36,864 nucleotides of DNA from Casp-actino8 sp039800005 (GCA_039800005.1 JBDLRN010000062.1:1-36864); one strand, 5' to 3'. Positions 1 to 8,161 are shown, counted from the stretch's first letter. Notes: a model not told the origin generated them from the letters alone. Translations and numbers: made by a program.

Positions 1-989
1 CCGAACTGATTGACGGCCAGTGAAAACGTCAACACGTGCAACAGATACAGGGTGAGCGTCAATTGCCCGGCCCGTTGGAGATGCACGACGAGCGATGTCG
101 ACGACCAGCGTTCGGCGATCGTCGAGATCACCAAGAAGGCGACGATCCCGATGCCGAGCGTCGAGGCGAGATACGGGAGTCCGCGGTCGTAGGTCTGCAG
201 CGAGGTGAGGTGGGCAACGATCACTCCGTCGCGTGACGACGTGCGATCGAGCACGGTGGCCACTGCGTAGATCAGGACGACCACTGCCGCGGAGATCGAC
301 GCGACTCGCCAGCGCCAGGTCGCGAGAGTCGACAGGTGGCGGCCGACGATCATCCCGGCGCACAAGAAGGCGATCCACGGGAAGATCGGATGCGTGTAGT
401 CGAGGAACGTACGCACCACCAGATCCTGGATCGACTCGATGCGATCGAAGCCGAGCCAGGTGACCGGTTCGAAGCGATCACGCTTCCACGCCGTCCAGGT
501 GGCGATCGACGAGGCGGTCACCCCGGCGCTGATTCCGATCACGACGAGCCATCGAGTGGCGAGACGGAAGAGCACGGTGGCCAGAAGGAAATAGGCGCCG
601 TAGTAGAAGAGGATCGTGCCCGGCCACGTGAAGTCGAGCACGTAACCCACGAGGTAGAGAAGCAGGCCACGTCGGGCGAGACGCAAGCGCGCGCGTCGGA
701 TCTCCTCGGGATCGTCGTTTCGTCGGGCTCGTTCGGTGAGGAGAGTGACGCCGATTCCGGCGACGAGGACGAAGGTGGCGGCGAATCGAGTGGAGAGCGG
801 GCCGGTGTAGGGGTCGAACACGCGCCCCCAGAAACCGCGGTCGAGGCCGGGCCTCACCATCGCGCCCACGTAGTTCATGGCGACCACGCCGATCAGGGCG
901 ACGGCGCGCACCACGTCGAGAGCGACGAGTCGCGGAGTGCCACTGGTCGTGAGTGACGCGGCCGGACGATCGAAGTCGTGCATCGTCAT
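1..989 (-). CDS. DUF418/HGSNAT-like multi-pass membrane protein (3' end cut by window edge)
   Basis: The minus-strand frame is open from an ATG at 989 to the left edge, about 329 codons, and translates without a stop. Near the N-terminus it reads RLVALDVVRAVALIGVVAMN, then several hydrophobic segments (for example LLLYLVGYVLDFTWP and LFYYGAYFLLATVLF). Close to the edge comes QLTLTLYLLHVLTF. This pattern fits the DUF418/DUF1624 group of membrane proteins related to heparan-alpha-glucosaminide acetyltransferase, which are predicted to move acyl groups across the membrane; the substrate is unknown. It starts 10 bases after the stop of the alanine-racemase-like gene and has no clear ribosome binding site, so it is probably cotranscribed with that gene. 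An ATG two codons downstream (983) is an alternative start. Confidence 0.75.
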   Translation of the reverse strand, partial: MTMHDFDRPAASLTTSGTPRLVALDVVRAVALIGVVAMNYVGAMVRPGLDRGFWGRVFDPYTGPLSTRFAATFVLVAGIGVTLLTERARRNDDPEEIRRARLRLARRGLLLYLVGYVLDFTWPGTILFYYGAYFLLATVLFRLATRWLVVIGISAGVTASSIATWTAWKRDRFEPVTWLGFDRIESIQDLVVRTFLDYTHPIFPWIAFLCAGMIVGRHLSTLATWRWRVASISAAVVVLIYAVATVLDRTSSRDGVIVAHLTSLQTYDRGLPYLASTLGIGIVAFLVISTIAERWSSTSLVVHLQRAGQLTLTLYLLHVLTFSLAVNQF

Positions 990-999
990 GATGCGGTGG

Positions 1000-1947
1000 T
1001 CAGATCCACTCGATCGAATCGGGTGTGGTCTGCGTGAGCGGCCGCTGTACGTCGACCCGGTCGCCGACTGCCGGCACCGGTTGATCAGGACGGGTCGACG
1101 CCATCGACGTGTGCATGTGCGGCGGCTCGACGAGATCGAGCCGTTGCCGCGCGAAATGGAACGGGCTGCGTCCGTCGGGGAGCGGAGCCACACCATGAGA
1201 CGATCCGCAACCGATCATCACGAGCGTGCCGTCGTGCGGCATGACGACGGATCGATATCCGACCCGAGTTCCGGCCGACACGACTTCGGTGTCGAGGACG
1301 TCGGCGCGAAGTTGCAGTGCCTCCTTGTCGCCGTGCCACAGCTGAGTGCCGAGGCGCAGATGGAGGGAGTGACGCCCATGACGCGTTGCGAGGTCGTCGA
1401 ACTGTTCGATCGTCACGTGACTCAGGTGCACCGGCAACGATGGGTCGACGTCGTCGATCAGACGTGATGCTTCGTTCGGGTCGCCGTCGAGCGGGAGATG
1501 GATCGAGACGGCGTCGACGGAGTGTCCGGCGGAGCGAGTGGCGTCGACGAACGAGGCGAGTTCGCTGATCGGCACGCCGTAGCGATGCATCGACGAACGG
1601 ACCTTCACGACGACGCGACGCGATGCCGAGCCGAGGGCGGCGAGATGGGCACGTGACCCGATGGTGAGCACGACTTCGTCTCCGGCAAGACCGGCGTCGT
1701 CGAGCGGACTCGGGTCGAGGGTCGGGGTGAGCACCAAGGCCAGGCGTCCGCGGGGGACCGAGGCCACCTCGTGCACGGTGCCCACGGCGAGGGTGGGGGC
1801 CAGGGTGGCGGCCCGGGCGGCCAGCCAGTCGCGGCCGAGTCCGTAGCCGTTGCCCTTCACGACCGGGACGAGGCGGGAGACTCGGGCGGCCGTGGTGGCC
1901 ACGTGGGTGTCCCAGCGGGATCGATCGACCTCGAGCACCAGGGCCAC
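1000..1947 (-). CDS. Alanine racemase-like PLP protein, catalytic tyrosine not evident
   Basis: A protein of 315 residues with a GTG start. The N-terminal half is a fold-type III PLP barrel: VPVVKGNGYGLG carries the probable PLP lysine (K31) and matches the KxxxYGxG motif of alanine racemases. The C-terminal part is less convincing. Where alanine racemases have the GYADG motif with the catalytic tyrosine, this protein reads MIGCGSSHGVAP, and the usual CMDQ motif appears to be replaced by PPHMHTSMAS. It is also shorter than typical Alr (about 360-380 residues). I would call it a PLP-binding Alr homologue rather than a proven racemase. A decarboxylase, another racemase or a PLP carrier are alternatives. 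It heads a two-gene unit with the downstream membrane acyltransferase-like gene. A TAGGGT hexamer 6 bases before the GTG supports this start. Confidence 0.7.
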   Translation of the reverse strand: MALVLEVDRSRWDTHVATTAARVSRLVPVVKGNGYGLGRDWLAARAATLAPTLAVGTVHEVASVPRGRLALVLTPTLDPSPLDDAGLAGDEVVLTIGSRAHLAALGSASRRVVVKVRSSMHRYGVPISELASFVDATRSAGHSVDAVSIHLPLDGDPNEASRLIDDVDPSLPVHLSHVTIEQFDDLATRHGRHSLHLRLGTQLWHGDKEALQLRADVLDTEVVSAGTRVGYRSVVMPHDGTLVMIGCGSSHGVAPLPDGRSPFHFARQRLDLVEPPHMHTSMASTRPDQPVPAVGDRVDVQRPLTQTTPDSIEWI

Positions 1948-1953
1948 ACCGCG

Positions 1954-1959
1954 ACCCTA
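1954..1959 (-). promoter_or_regulatory. Leaderless -10 (TAGGGT) for the alanine racemase-like gene
   Basis: On the minus strand TAGGGT ends 6 bases before the GTG at 1947. This is the TANNNT spacing expected when transcription begins at or next to the start codon. No convincing -35 is visible. Confidence 0.55.
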
Positions 1960-1998
1960 CCGAGAACCCTCCCCACCCCGATTTCCTCCGTGTCGAAC

Positions 1999-2056
1999 CG
2001 GGGTTCTGGGTCGAGACAAGGACCATTTCTTGCCGTTTCTGCGACCCAGAACACCG
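1999..2056. repeat. Imperfect inverted repeat in the 185-base divergent intergenic region
   Basis: Arms of 15 bases at 1999-2013 (CGGGGTTCTGGGTCG) and 2042-2056 pair with one mismatch around a 28-base loop, which itself holds a 4-base CAAG/CTTG pairing. It lies between the divergent genes starting at 1947 and 2133. It could be a transcript hairpin, an operator or a degenerate palindromic element. The rest of this intergenic stretch shows only the two -10 hexamers. Confidence 0.5.
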
Positions 2057-2119
2057 AGGTCAGGGCCGGGGATGCGGGATTGTCGGAAAAGGCGACTTGG
2101 AAGGTCGGGAATTGAGGCC

Positions 2120-2125
2120 TAGTCT
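2120..2125 (+). promoter_or_regulatory. Leaderless -10 (TAGTCT) for the DUF4395 gene
   Basis: TAGTCT ends 7 bases before the ATG at 2133. This supports the ATG over an in-frame TTG at 2097 that would lie upstream of the promoter. Confidence 0.55.
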
Positions 2126-2132
2126 CGCCCAC

Positions 2133-2696
2133 ATGAGCAGCACCCCCAGTCCTCGACTCGACTCCCGGACCACGACATCGGCCGAGCTCCCGCTCGCCTC
2201 GCAGGGCGGCCTCTTCTCGTTCCCCAATCCGGTCAACGAACTTTCGGCCCGGCTGGTGGCCACCGGTGTGGTGATCCAGAGCGTGCTGTTCCTCGTGATC
2301 CGGGAATGGTGGGTTCTCGTTCCGCTCGCCTACGGCTTTCTCGCCCGAGTGGCCAGCGGTCCGCGTTTCAGCCCGCTCGGCCTCGCCGTCACCGAGGTGA
2401 TCGTGCCGCGACTCGGTCGGGAGCCGAAGTACGTACCCGGTCCGCCGAAGCGATTCGCGCAGGCCATCGGCGTGGTGTTCTCGGTGACCGCCCTCGTGCT
2501 CGAACTCGCCGGAGCCGATGGAGCCGCGGTGGTGGCGATCGCCATGTTGCTCGGCGCCGCCAGCCTCGAAGCGTTCGCCGGCTTCTGCCTCGGTTGCACG
2601 ATGTTCGCCGGACTCATGCGCATCGGTGTCGTGCCCGAGAGCGTGTGCCTCGAGTGCGCCGACATCACCGGTCGGCTCAATCGAAGCGCGGCCTGA
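2133..2696 (+). CDS. DUF4395 membrane protein
   Basis: A protein of 187 residues. It contains FPNPVNELSARLVA near the N-terminus and ends with CLGCTMFAGLMRIGVVPESVCLEC, the conserved Cys-containing tail of DUF4395. Four hydrophobic segments lie between them (for example VVIQSVLFLVI and AIGVVFSVTALVLELAG), so it is an integral membrane protein. The family is often found near thioredoxin- or rhodanese-like genes, which suggests thiol chemistry, but no such partner is seen here and the function is unknown. The start is the ATG at 2133, chosen because a TAGTCT hexamer sits just upstream. Its last 20 bases overlap the 3' end of the convergent mftF gene, so the two coding regions share DNA. Confidence 0.85.
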   Translation: MSSTPSPRLDSRTTTSAELPLASQGGLFSFPNPVNELSARLVATGVVIQSVLFLVIREWWVLVPLAYGFLARVASGPRFSPLGLAVTEVIVPRLGREPKYVPGPPKRFAQAIGVVFSVTALVLELAGADGAAVVAIAMLLGAASLEAFAGFCLGCTMFAGLMRIGVVPESVCLECADITGRLNRSAA

Positions 2697-4068
2697 TCGC
2701 GTCGACGTTCTTCTCGGCGAGAACTCCACGCCACACGCCGGCGCCGTAACTCACGTCGTCGAACACGCGCAACGCGACGTAGCGCAACGGATCGACACCG
2801 GGCCGACGTCGCGACCAACGCCACAGATTCGGAACCACGGCCGCGATCAGCACGACCCGACGAGCACGGCGTGACGCCACTCCCATGACGGCGAAGATCG
2901 GCCACCACGGACGCGTGATCGCCGACGCGATCAGACGGCCGGCGTGCAGATTGCCCAGGCCGGCCAACCGGCCAGCCACCAACCAGCGGTCAGGAGTGTC
3001 GCGTAGCTTCTGCGCCAGCGCGATCGTGGATCCGACTCCGACTGCGGTGCCGACGAACGGGTGACCGACGCCGATCAGACCCCAGCCGATCGCGCTCCAA
3101 CGGTTGATGCGCAGCGGACGGACCGCGCCGGGGTGTCGCTCTTCGAGTCGCGCTGCCGCCGATCCGTAGCCGAAGCGCTGTCGGGCGAGCGCACCGAGGG
3201 AGCCGCGCGGACGATGATGCACGACGCACGACGGTTCGTAGCGAACCACGTGTCCGTCGCGCACGATCCGCCACACGAAGTCGACGTCCTCGCCGAAGCG
3301 CATCGAGGGTTCGAAGCCGCCGACCGCATCGAAGGCCGAACGACGCACCAACATGGCGGCCGCTGGCACGTACGACACGCGGGTCGACGGACGAACTCGC
3401 GCCGGTTCGGATCCGAGATCGAGCGGCGACGAATCCGTCTCATAGGCAGCGATCAGGCCACCGTCGTCGGAACTGGCCACCCGTGGCGCGACCACGGCGA
3501 CGCGGTCGTCGGCGACGTGCGGCCAGAGGAGGCCGAGACCACCGGACGACCAACGGGTGTCGGCGTCGAGAAAGAGCACGATCTCGCGGGTGGTGACGGC
3601 GACGCCGGTGTTGCGCGCCACGCCCGGGCCGCCGGCGGTGTCGCGGCGGACGACGAGCGCGCCGTCGATCGGAGCAAGAGGAAAACGAGAACCATCGTCG
3701 ACGATCACGATCTCGTCGAACCCGTCGGACCGCAAGGCGGCGACGAGAGCCGTCAGATCATCGTGTCGTTCGTCGTGGGCCGGAACGACCACCGACACGC
3801 GATCGTGCGGTGCGTTCGGGTCGGCCTCGTACACCGGGTGGATGACTCCCGCTTCGAGAAAGCGATCGGCGAGCGATTCGGCTCCGGGTGGCACCGTGCC
3901 GTCGGACTCGAGGACGTCGGCCAACCGACTCCCGGCGGCCCCGAGTCGAAAGAGTCGCAATGGCGAGCCAGCGACCACGACGTCGCTCGGTGCATCGTCA
4001 CCACCTGCGGTCGACGACGACGATCGTCGTCGCCACCACGACGAATCGAGTCGATAGCGAGAGGTCAT
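2677..4068 (-). CDS. mftF: Mycofactocin glycosyltransferase MftF
   Basis: A family-2 glycosyltransferase of 463 residues that in mycobacteria adds glucose units to (pre)mycofactocin. Visible GT-A motifs in order: VSVVVPAHDE, IVIVDDGS, GVARNTGVA, the DxD-type FLDADT, and GGFEPSMRFGEDVDFVWRI. Hydrophobic segments near the C-terminus (around IGWGLIGVGHPFVG and VVLIAAVVPNLW) suggest membrane association, as in known MftF. The N-terminal 60 residues resemble the extra domain that separates MftF from ordinary GT2 enzymes. The ATG at 4068 overlaps the mftE stop as ATGA, indicating translational coupling. It is the last gene of the etfA-fixC-fixX-etfB-mftE-mftF operon. The 3' end overlaps the convergent DUF4395 gene by 20 bases. 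Confidence 0.9.
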   Translation of the reverse strand: MTSRYRLDSSWWRRRSSSSTAGGDDAPSDVVVAGSPLRLFRLGAAGSRLADVLESDGTVPPGAESLADRFLEAGVIHPVYEADPNAPHDRVSVVVPAHDERHDDLTALVAALRSDGFDEIVIVDDGSRFPLAPIDGALVVRRDTAGGPGVARNTGVAVTTREIVLFLDADTRWSSGGLGLLWPHVADDRVAVVAPRVASSDDGGLIAAYETDSSPLDLGSEPARVRPSTRVSYVPAAAMLVRRSAFDAVGGFEPSMRFGEDVDFVWRIVRDGHVVRYEPSCVVHHRPRGSLGALARQRFGYGSAAARLEERHPGAVRPLRINRWSAIGWGLIGVGHPFVGTAVGVGSTIALAQKLRDTPDRWLVAGRLAGLGNLHAGRLIASAITRPWWPIFAVMGVASRRARRVVLIAAVVPNLWRWSRRRPGVDPLRYVALRVFDDVSYGAGVWRGVLAEKNVDAIRPRFD

Positions 4069-4757
4069 GATCTCGAACCTCGTCGCGTGCTCCACTCGCG
4101 AATCGCGGCGACCAGATCGTCGCACCAACGATCGAAGACGATGCGCCCGTGTTCGGCCGAGGAACCCGTGGCATCGCCGAGAATTCCGTTGTCGCTCACG
4201 GCACGAACACCGTGGCGACGCAGATCGTCGGCCAGTTCGGACAGAGGAGTCGTGCGGCCGACGGTCACGCGAGCCCAGTCAACGGCGTCGGGATACAGGT
4301 GCGCCATGACGGACGTCTCGGTTCGACCGGCGTGAGCGTCGTCGTCGGCAGTGGCTGAGGGGGACCAGATCAACACGTGACGGTTCTCGTTCGCGAACAC
4401 GCGACGGGCTCGATCGAGTGCTTCGGCATTGCCACCGTGGCCGTTCACGAACACGACCCCGTGCGCCCAGTCGGCCGAGCGAACCAGTTCGACGAGCGTG
4501 AGCGTGGTCGCGTCGGTGCCGATCGACAGCGTGCCGACGAAACCTTGGTGTTCACCGCTGGCCGACACGGTGATGGACGGACCGACCATCGTGTCGACGT
4601 CGCGCGGATCGGTCAGGCGCTCCTGAGACGACCGAGCGAGTCGAACGGCGATGAGCGTGTCGGTGTCGAGGGGGAGGTGTGGACCGTGTTGTTCGAACGA
4701 TCCGACCGGAACGAGGAGGACCGGCGAGTCGGGCGCGGCGACCTCGGCCGAGGTCAT
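4065..4757 (-). CDS. mftE: Mycofactocin peptidase MftE (creatininase family)
   Basis: A 230-residue metal-dependent amidohydrolase. In characterised systems MftE cuts the MftC-modified precursor to release the Val-Tyr-derived core (AHDP). Creatininase-family metal ligands are present: SFEQHGPHLPLDTDT (E22, H24, D33 or D31), VFVNGHGGNAE (H107) and HAGRTE (E147). The stretch EQHGPHLPLDTDT is close to mycobacterial MftE. The ATG at 4757 overlaps the etfB stop as ATGA, so I prefer it to a GTG at 4772 lying inside etfB. The next gene, mftF, overlaps by the same 4-base arrangement. Placing a peptidase for mycofactocin inside an ETF operon ties the electron-transfer genes to mycofactocin. Confidence 0.92.
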   Translation of the reverse strand: MTSAEVAAPDSPVLLVPVGSFEQHGPHLPLDTDTLIAVRLARSSQERLTDPRDVDTMVGPSITVSASGEHQGFVGTLSIGTDATTLTLVELVRSADWAHGVVFVNGHGGNAEALDRARRVFANENRHVLIWSPSATADDDAHAGRTETSVMAHLYPDAVDWARVTVGRTTPLSELADDLRRHGVRAVSDNGILGDATGSSAEHGRIVFDRWCDDLVAAIREWSTRRGSRS

Positions 4758-5536
4758 GCGAGGTAGCCCCACTCTCGCAGGGCGGCGAGGATTCGATCGG
4801 CGGCTGCATCGGGGGAGAGTTCGACCGTCTCCGAACGCGACGGTGTGCCACCGGCATCGGTGAGCGTGCGCACCCGGTCGAGCGCGCTCGATCCCACCGG
4901 CGCCGGCAGGACTCTCGCGCGGGGCCGGAACGGAACCAGCGCCGTCTCTTCGCCGATCAAGGCAGCCGCATGAACGGAGATCGCGGCATCGTTGGTGGCG
5001 AGCAGAGCGCGGAGGGGAGCGCGTCGGAGACGGGCGACCGAACCTTCGACCGACACGACCGCGCGGGCGGTGATCGACAGAACTTCACGGCGCCCGCCGT
5101 CGAGACGACGAACGGCTCGAATGCGCTCAGGATCGGAGAGATCGACGTCGACGAGTCCGAGCGCCTGGTCGATACCGAGGGTGTCGGCGAGGAAGGCCGG
5201 GAATGAACCAGACCCCCGATCGAGGGAGTAGTCGCCGCACCACACCATCGATGCCGAGGCGACGTGCGGTGCGACCACTCGGGCGACGTCGGAAGATGGC
5301 GCACTGGGGTCGGCGTCGATGCGAATCGCTCGCGTGGCTCCGCAGGCGAGAGCGTCGCGCAACGCGCGCTCGGCACCGACCGGTCCGACGGTCACGACCG
5401 TCACGTCGGCGCCGGTGCGCTCGGCCCACATCAAAGCCGATTCGAGAGCGGCCTGATCGGCGGCCGACACTCCTGCGAAACGATCGTCGTCACGACCGAC
5501 GGGCGTGACCCACTTCAGGCAGACGGCGACGCTCAC
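4754..5536 (-). CDS. Mycofactocin-associated electron transfer flavoprotein, beta subunit (FixA-like)
   Basis: About 260 residues, the usual ETF-beta length. It starts with VAVCLKWV, the conserved opening beta strand of ETF-beta, and continues with AADQAALESALMWAERTGADVTVVTVGP and then GDYSLDRGSGSFPAFLADTLG, which matches the nucleotide-binding core. The C-terminal third (LRALLATNDAAISV) is more diverged than in housekeeping ETFs. Together with the alpha subunit it should carry electrons from a flavin dehydrogenase to the FixC/FixX module. The start is a GTG 4 bases after the fixX stop. The gene stops inside the ATG of mftE. In this operon beta and alpha are separated by fixC and fixX, unlike most etfBA pairs. 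Confidence 0.85.
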   Translation of the reverse strand: MSVAVCLKWVTPVGRDDDRFAGVSAADQAALESALMWAERTGADVTVVTVGPVGAERALRDALACGATRAIRIDADPSAPSSDVARVVAPHVASASMVWCGDYSLDRGSGSFPAFLADTLGIDQALGLVDVDLSDPERIRAVRRLDGGRREVLSITARAVVSVEGSVARLRRAPLRALLATNDAAISVHAAALIGEETALVPFRPRARVLPAPVGSSALDRVRTLTDAGGTPSRSETVELSPDAAADRILAALREWGYLA

Positions 5537-5540
5537 GCGG

Positions 5541-5849
5541 TCACGTCCGATGGAAGACGACACCGAAGCCGCCCTCGGGGTACGTCCAGCTGATCGCACC
5601 TTCCTTGTTGCAGACCATGTAACAGGTGCCGCATTCGAAGCAGTTCTCGTAGTTGAACAAGATGCCGCCGTCGCTGGTGGGGACGAAGAGGTTGGCCGGA
5701 CACGCGGTGACGCATTCGCGAGTGGAGCAGCCACGGCACGTGTCGCCGTCGACGACGATGTGAGCGCGTTCGTGGATGCGGAACTCGGCGGTGCCGATGC
5801 GCTCCTCGAAGGAGATCTCGGGCCAAGTGGTGTCGCGGGAGATCTTCAT
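5541..5849 (-). CDS. FixX-like ferredoxin, two 4Fe-4S motifs
   Basis: A protein of 102 residues with eight cysteines in two clusters: C38-x2-C41-x4-C46-x3-C50-P and C70-x2-C73-x2-C76-x3-C80. The second block reads ENCFECGTCYMVC, typical of FixX and of the ferredoxin domain of ETF:quinone oxidoreductase. It probably pairs with the FixC-like flavoprotein encoded just upstream to pass electrons from ETF towards the quinone pool. Its ATG overlaps the fixC stop by one base (TGATG), so the two proteins are likely made in equal amounts. No signal peptide is seen, so it is cytoplasmic or at the inner face of the membrane. Confidence 0.88.
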   Translation of the reverse strand: MKISRDTTWPEISFEERIGTAEFRIHERAHIVVDGDTCRGCSTRECVTACPANLFVPTSDGGILFNYENCFECGTCYMVCNKEGAISWTYPEGGFGVVFHRT

Positions 5850-7165
5850 CAGCCGAATCCTCGCATGCCCGTCCAGCCGTCCTTCAGCAGGTCGCGCAGA
5901 CCGATCCCGGCTCGTTTGCGTTCTTCACGAACGATGCGGCGCAATCCGGGCTTGGGGTTCGGATTGTCGACGCGGAACACGCGCTCGACCACTCCTGTGA
6001 CGAAGCCGGGGTACTTCTGTTGCACGCGATCCGACAACACGAGGCCGGGCACCTTGCGCAACTTCTTGTGGTCGCTCAGCACGAAGGTGGCGTTCAAGCG
6101 TTCGGTGTAAGCCTTCAGTGACTTCGCCGACACGTCGTGACGTGTCAACGCCTCGTGGGCGGCCTGTCCGGCGTACATGCCGCTCGCCAGGGCGAAGTTG
6201 ACTCCTTCGAGCCAGATGCCGGCCGCCAAGCACAGCGCGGCGGCGTCACCGGCCACCAGCAGTCCGTCGGCCACCATGGTGGGCATCATCGACAGGCCGG
6301 CCTCGGGAATGACGTGTGCCGAGTACTCTTTCACCTCGGCGCCTTCGACGAGCGGTGCGATGGCCGGGTGGCTCTTCAATCCGGCGATGATCTCCTCGGG
6401 CCGCTTCTTCTGCGCGGCGAGCTTGGGCAACTTCAGCACCACGCCGAGCGACACCGTGTCGAGGTTGGTGTACACGAAACCGCCGCCGTTGACGCCCGAT
6501 GTTCCGCCGAGGATCTCGATGTCGACACCCTGGTCGTCGCGCACGTTGAAGCGTTCGTCGATCACGTGCTTGGGGAGCGCCAGAGTCTCCTTGACGCCGA
6601 GCGTGAAGTTGGCCGGATCGGTGTGCGGATACAAACCGGCTTCCTTGGCCAGGAAACTGTTGACTCCGTCGCAGGCGATCACGACCGGCGCGCGCAGGTC
6701 GCCGTCGGGACGATCGGTGCGCACGCCCGACACGCGACCGGCGGCATCGCGAAGCAATCCCGTCACGGTGGTGGACGTGACGAGCACGGCTCCGGCCTCG
6801 ACAGCGTGTTGCGCCAGCCAGTTGTCGAAGTCGGGTCGATAAGCAGTGGCACCGTTGTGCGGCGGCTCGGCCCAAGCGGGATTGCGGTAGTCGATGGTGA
6901 GCGCGTTCGACTCCGACAGGATCATCGTCGAACGTCGCACGACCCATCGTTGAACGGGGGCGGTCTCCCACCACGACGGGATCAACTCGTCGAGGATGCG
7001 CGGGTACACGACACCGCCGTACATGTTCTTGGAGCCCGGGAACGGACCGCGTTCGACGAGGATCACCCGACGGCCGGCCCGCGCCAGTTCGATCGCGGCG
7101 CACGATCCGGCCGGACCAGCACCGACCACGATGACGTCGGCGTCGAAACGAGCGTCGGCGCTCAC
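5849..7165 (-). CDS. FixC-like FAD-dependent oxidoreductase (ETF:quinone oxidoreductase type)
   Basis: A protein of 438 residues. The N-terminus has the FAD dinucleotide fold ADVIVVGAGPAGSCAAIELARAG, followed by ERGPFPGSKNMYGGVVYP, a signature region of FixC/ETF-QO proteins. A second FAD contact is seen near GLLVAGDAAALCLAAG. The C-terminus ends KDGWTGMRGFG. Established FixC proteins take electrons from an ETF and reduce quinone; FixABCX complexes can also bifurcate electrons. The start is GTG at 7165, which overlaps the etfA stop as GTGA. It lies between etfA and fixX in the operon that continues to mftE and mftF, so its likely task is to reoxidise a mycofactocin-linked flavoprotein. It could alternatively serve another ETF-linked pathway. 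Confidence 0.88.
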   Translation of the reverse strand: MSADARFDADVIVVGAGPAGSCAAIELARAGRRVILVERGPFPGSKNMYGGVVYPRILDELIPSWWETAPVQRWVVRRSTMILSESNALTIDYRNPAWAEPPHNGATAYRPDFDNWLAQHAVEAGAVLVTSTTVTGLLRDAAGRVSGVRTDRPDGDLRAPVVIACDGVNSFLAKEAGLYPHTDPANFTLGVKETLALPKHVIDERFNVRDDQGVDIEILGGTSGVNGGGFVYTNLDTVSLGVVLKLPKLAAQKKRPEEIIAGLKSHPAIAPLVEGAEVKEYSAHVIPEAGLSMMPTMVADGLLVAGDAAALCLAAGIWLEGVNFALASGMYAGQAAHEALTRHDVSAKSLKAYTERLNATFVLSDHKKLRKVPGLVLSDRVQQKYPGFVTGVVERVFRVDNPNPKPGLRRIVREERKRAGIGLRDLLKDGWTGMRGFG

Positions 7166-8106
7166 GCCACACCCCGTTCGGTCTCGATCGACAGCTTGGT
7201 TGCGAGCGCCTCGAGCACGTCGTTGGCGTCGGCGACGATCGCCAGATCGGACATCTGCATCATCGGACAGTGGGCGTCGGTGTTGACGCTGATGATGTGA
7301 TCGGGCTGGCCGAGTCCGCTCGTGTGCTGCACCGCACCGCTGATGCCGAACGAGACGTACAAGCGCGGATCGACCACCACTCCGGTGGTGCCGATCTGGC
7401 GCTCGTGCGAGACCCAGCCACGGTCGGTGATCACGCGCGTCACTCCCATCGACGCGTCGAGGGCCTTCGACACCTCGGCGAGCTTCGCGAATCGCTCGGC
7501 GCCGTCGAGACCGGCACCGCCGCCGACGATGCGAGGGGCTTCGGCGAGATCCATGGTGGAGACGTCGGGTGGAAGGACTTCGTCCGTGGTGACCGCTGAC
7601 GGCATGGAGTTCGACGGATCGATCCGCACGATCTCGGGATCATCGGTGAAGTGCTGGTCGACGCCGCGAACACCGGGCTGAAGCGTGGCGACGAAGGGCC
7701 GATGCACGTCGAATTGCGCGATTGCGAGTCCGCCCTGGCGCGCCGTGCGAACACGGTGCTCGGCCACTTCGGTGGCTCCGGCGTACAGAGCTCGGTCGAG
7801 CCGGCGCGCGAGCAACGGTGCAAGGTCGCGTCCGTCGGGTGATGCCGGGATCACGACCGCGACATGGGGAGCATGGGCGGAGAGGGCGGCCGCCGCGGCC
7901 TCGGCGAGAACCCGAGGTGCGCACGACGTGGTGGGGGCGAGGATCAAACGACTCGTCACACCACGGGTGTCGACGACGGCGGCCTCGAGATCGGTGCCCA
8001 CCAGGACGCCGTGGCCCCGGGATTCGGCCAGGGCCTCGAGACCACCGGCCGGAATCGCACCGTCGCGGACCGGCACCACGGCGATCAGGCCGACCTGGGC
8101 GTTCAT
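7162..8106 (-). CDS. Mycofactocin-associated electron transfer flavoprotein, alpha subunit (FixB-like)
   Basis: A protein of 314 residues. The C-terminal FAD domain is clear: RIVGGGAGL, EVSKALDASMGVTRVITDRGW, RQIGTTGVVVDPRLYVSFGISGAVQH and DHIISVNTDAHCPMMQMSDLAIV match the ETF-alpha consensus, including the GxTGxxVxPxLYxxxGISGAxQH core. The N-terminal 170 residues are a poorly conserved Rossmann-like half. It is the first gene of the six-gene operon. A TAATCT hexamer 7 bases before the ATG marks its promoter in the 55-base gap to dedA. The partner beta subunit is the fourth gene. The operon context, not the sequence itself, links it to mycofactocin. Confidence 0.88.
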   Translation of the reverse strand: MNAQVGLIAVVPVRDGAIPAGGLEALAESRGHGVLVGTDLEAAVVDTRGVTSRLILAPTTSCAPRVLAEAAAAALSAHAPHVAVVIPASPDGRDLAPLLARRLDRALYAGATEVAEHRVRTARQGGLAIAQFDVHRPFVATLQPGVRGVDQHFTDDPEIVRIDPSNSMPSAVTTDEVLPPDVSTMDLAEAPRIVGGGAGLDGAERFAKLAEVSKALDASMGVTRVITDRGWVSHERQIGTTGVVVDPRLYVSFGISGAVQHTSGLGQPDHIISVNTDAHCPMMQMSDLAIVADANDVLEALATKLSIETERGVA

Positions 8107-8113
8107 TCCCGCA

Positions 8114-8119
8114 AGATTA
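8114..8119 (-). promoter_or_regulatory. Leaderless -10 (TAATCT) of the etf-fix-mftEF operon
   Basis: On the minus strand TAATCT ends 7 bases before the etfA ATG at 8106. Since all five downstream genes overlap or abut, this is probably the promoter for the whole operon down to mftF. Confidence 0.6.
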
Positions 8120-8161
8120 CGTCAGTGCTCCCGTCGGACGACCTGTCGGACCTGAGGGGTA

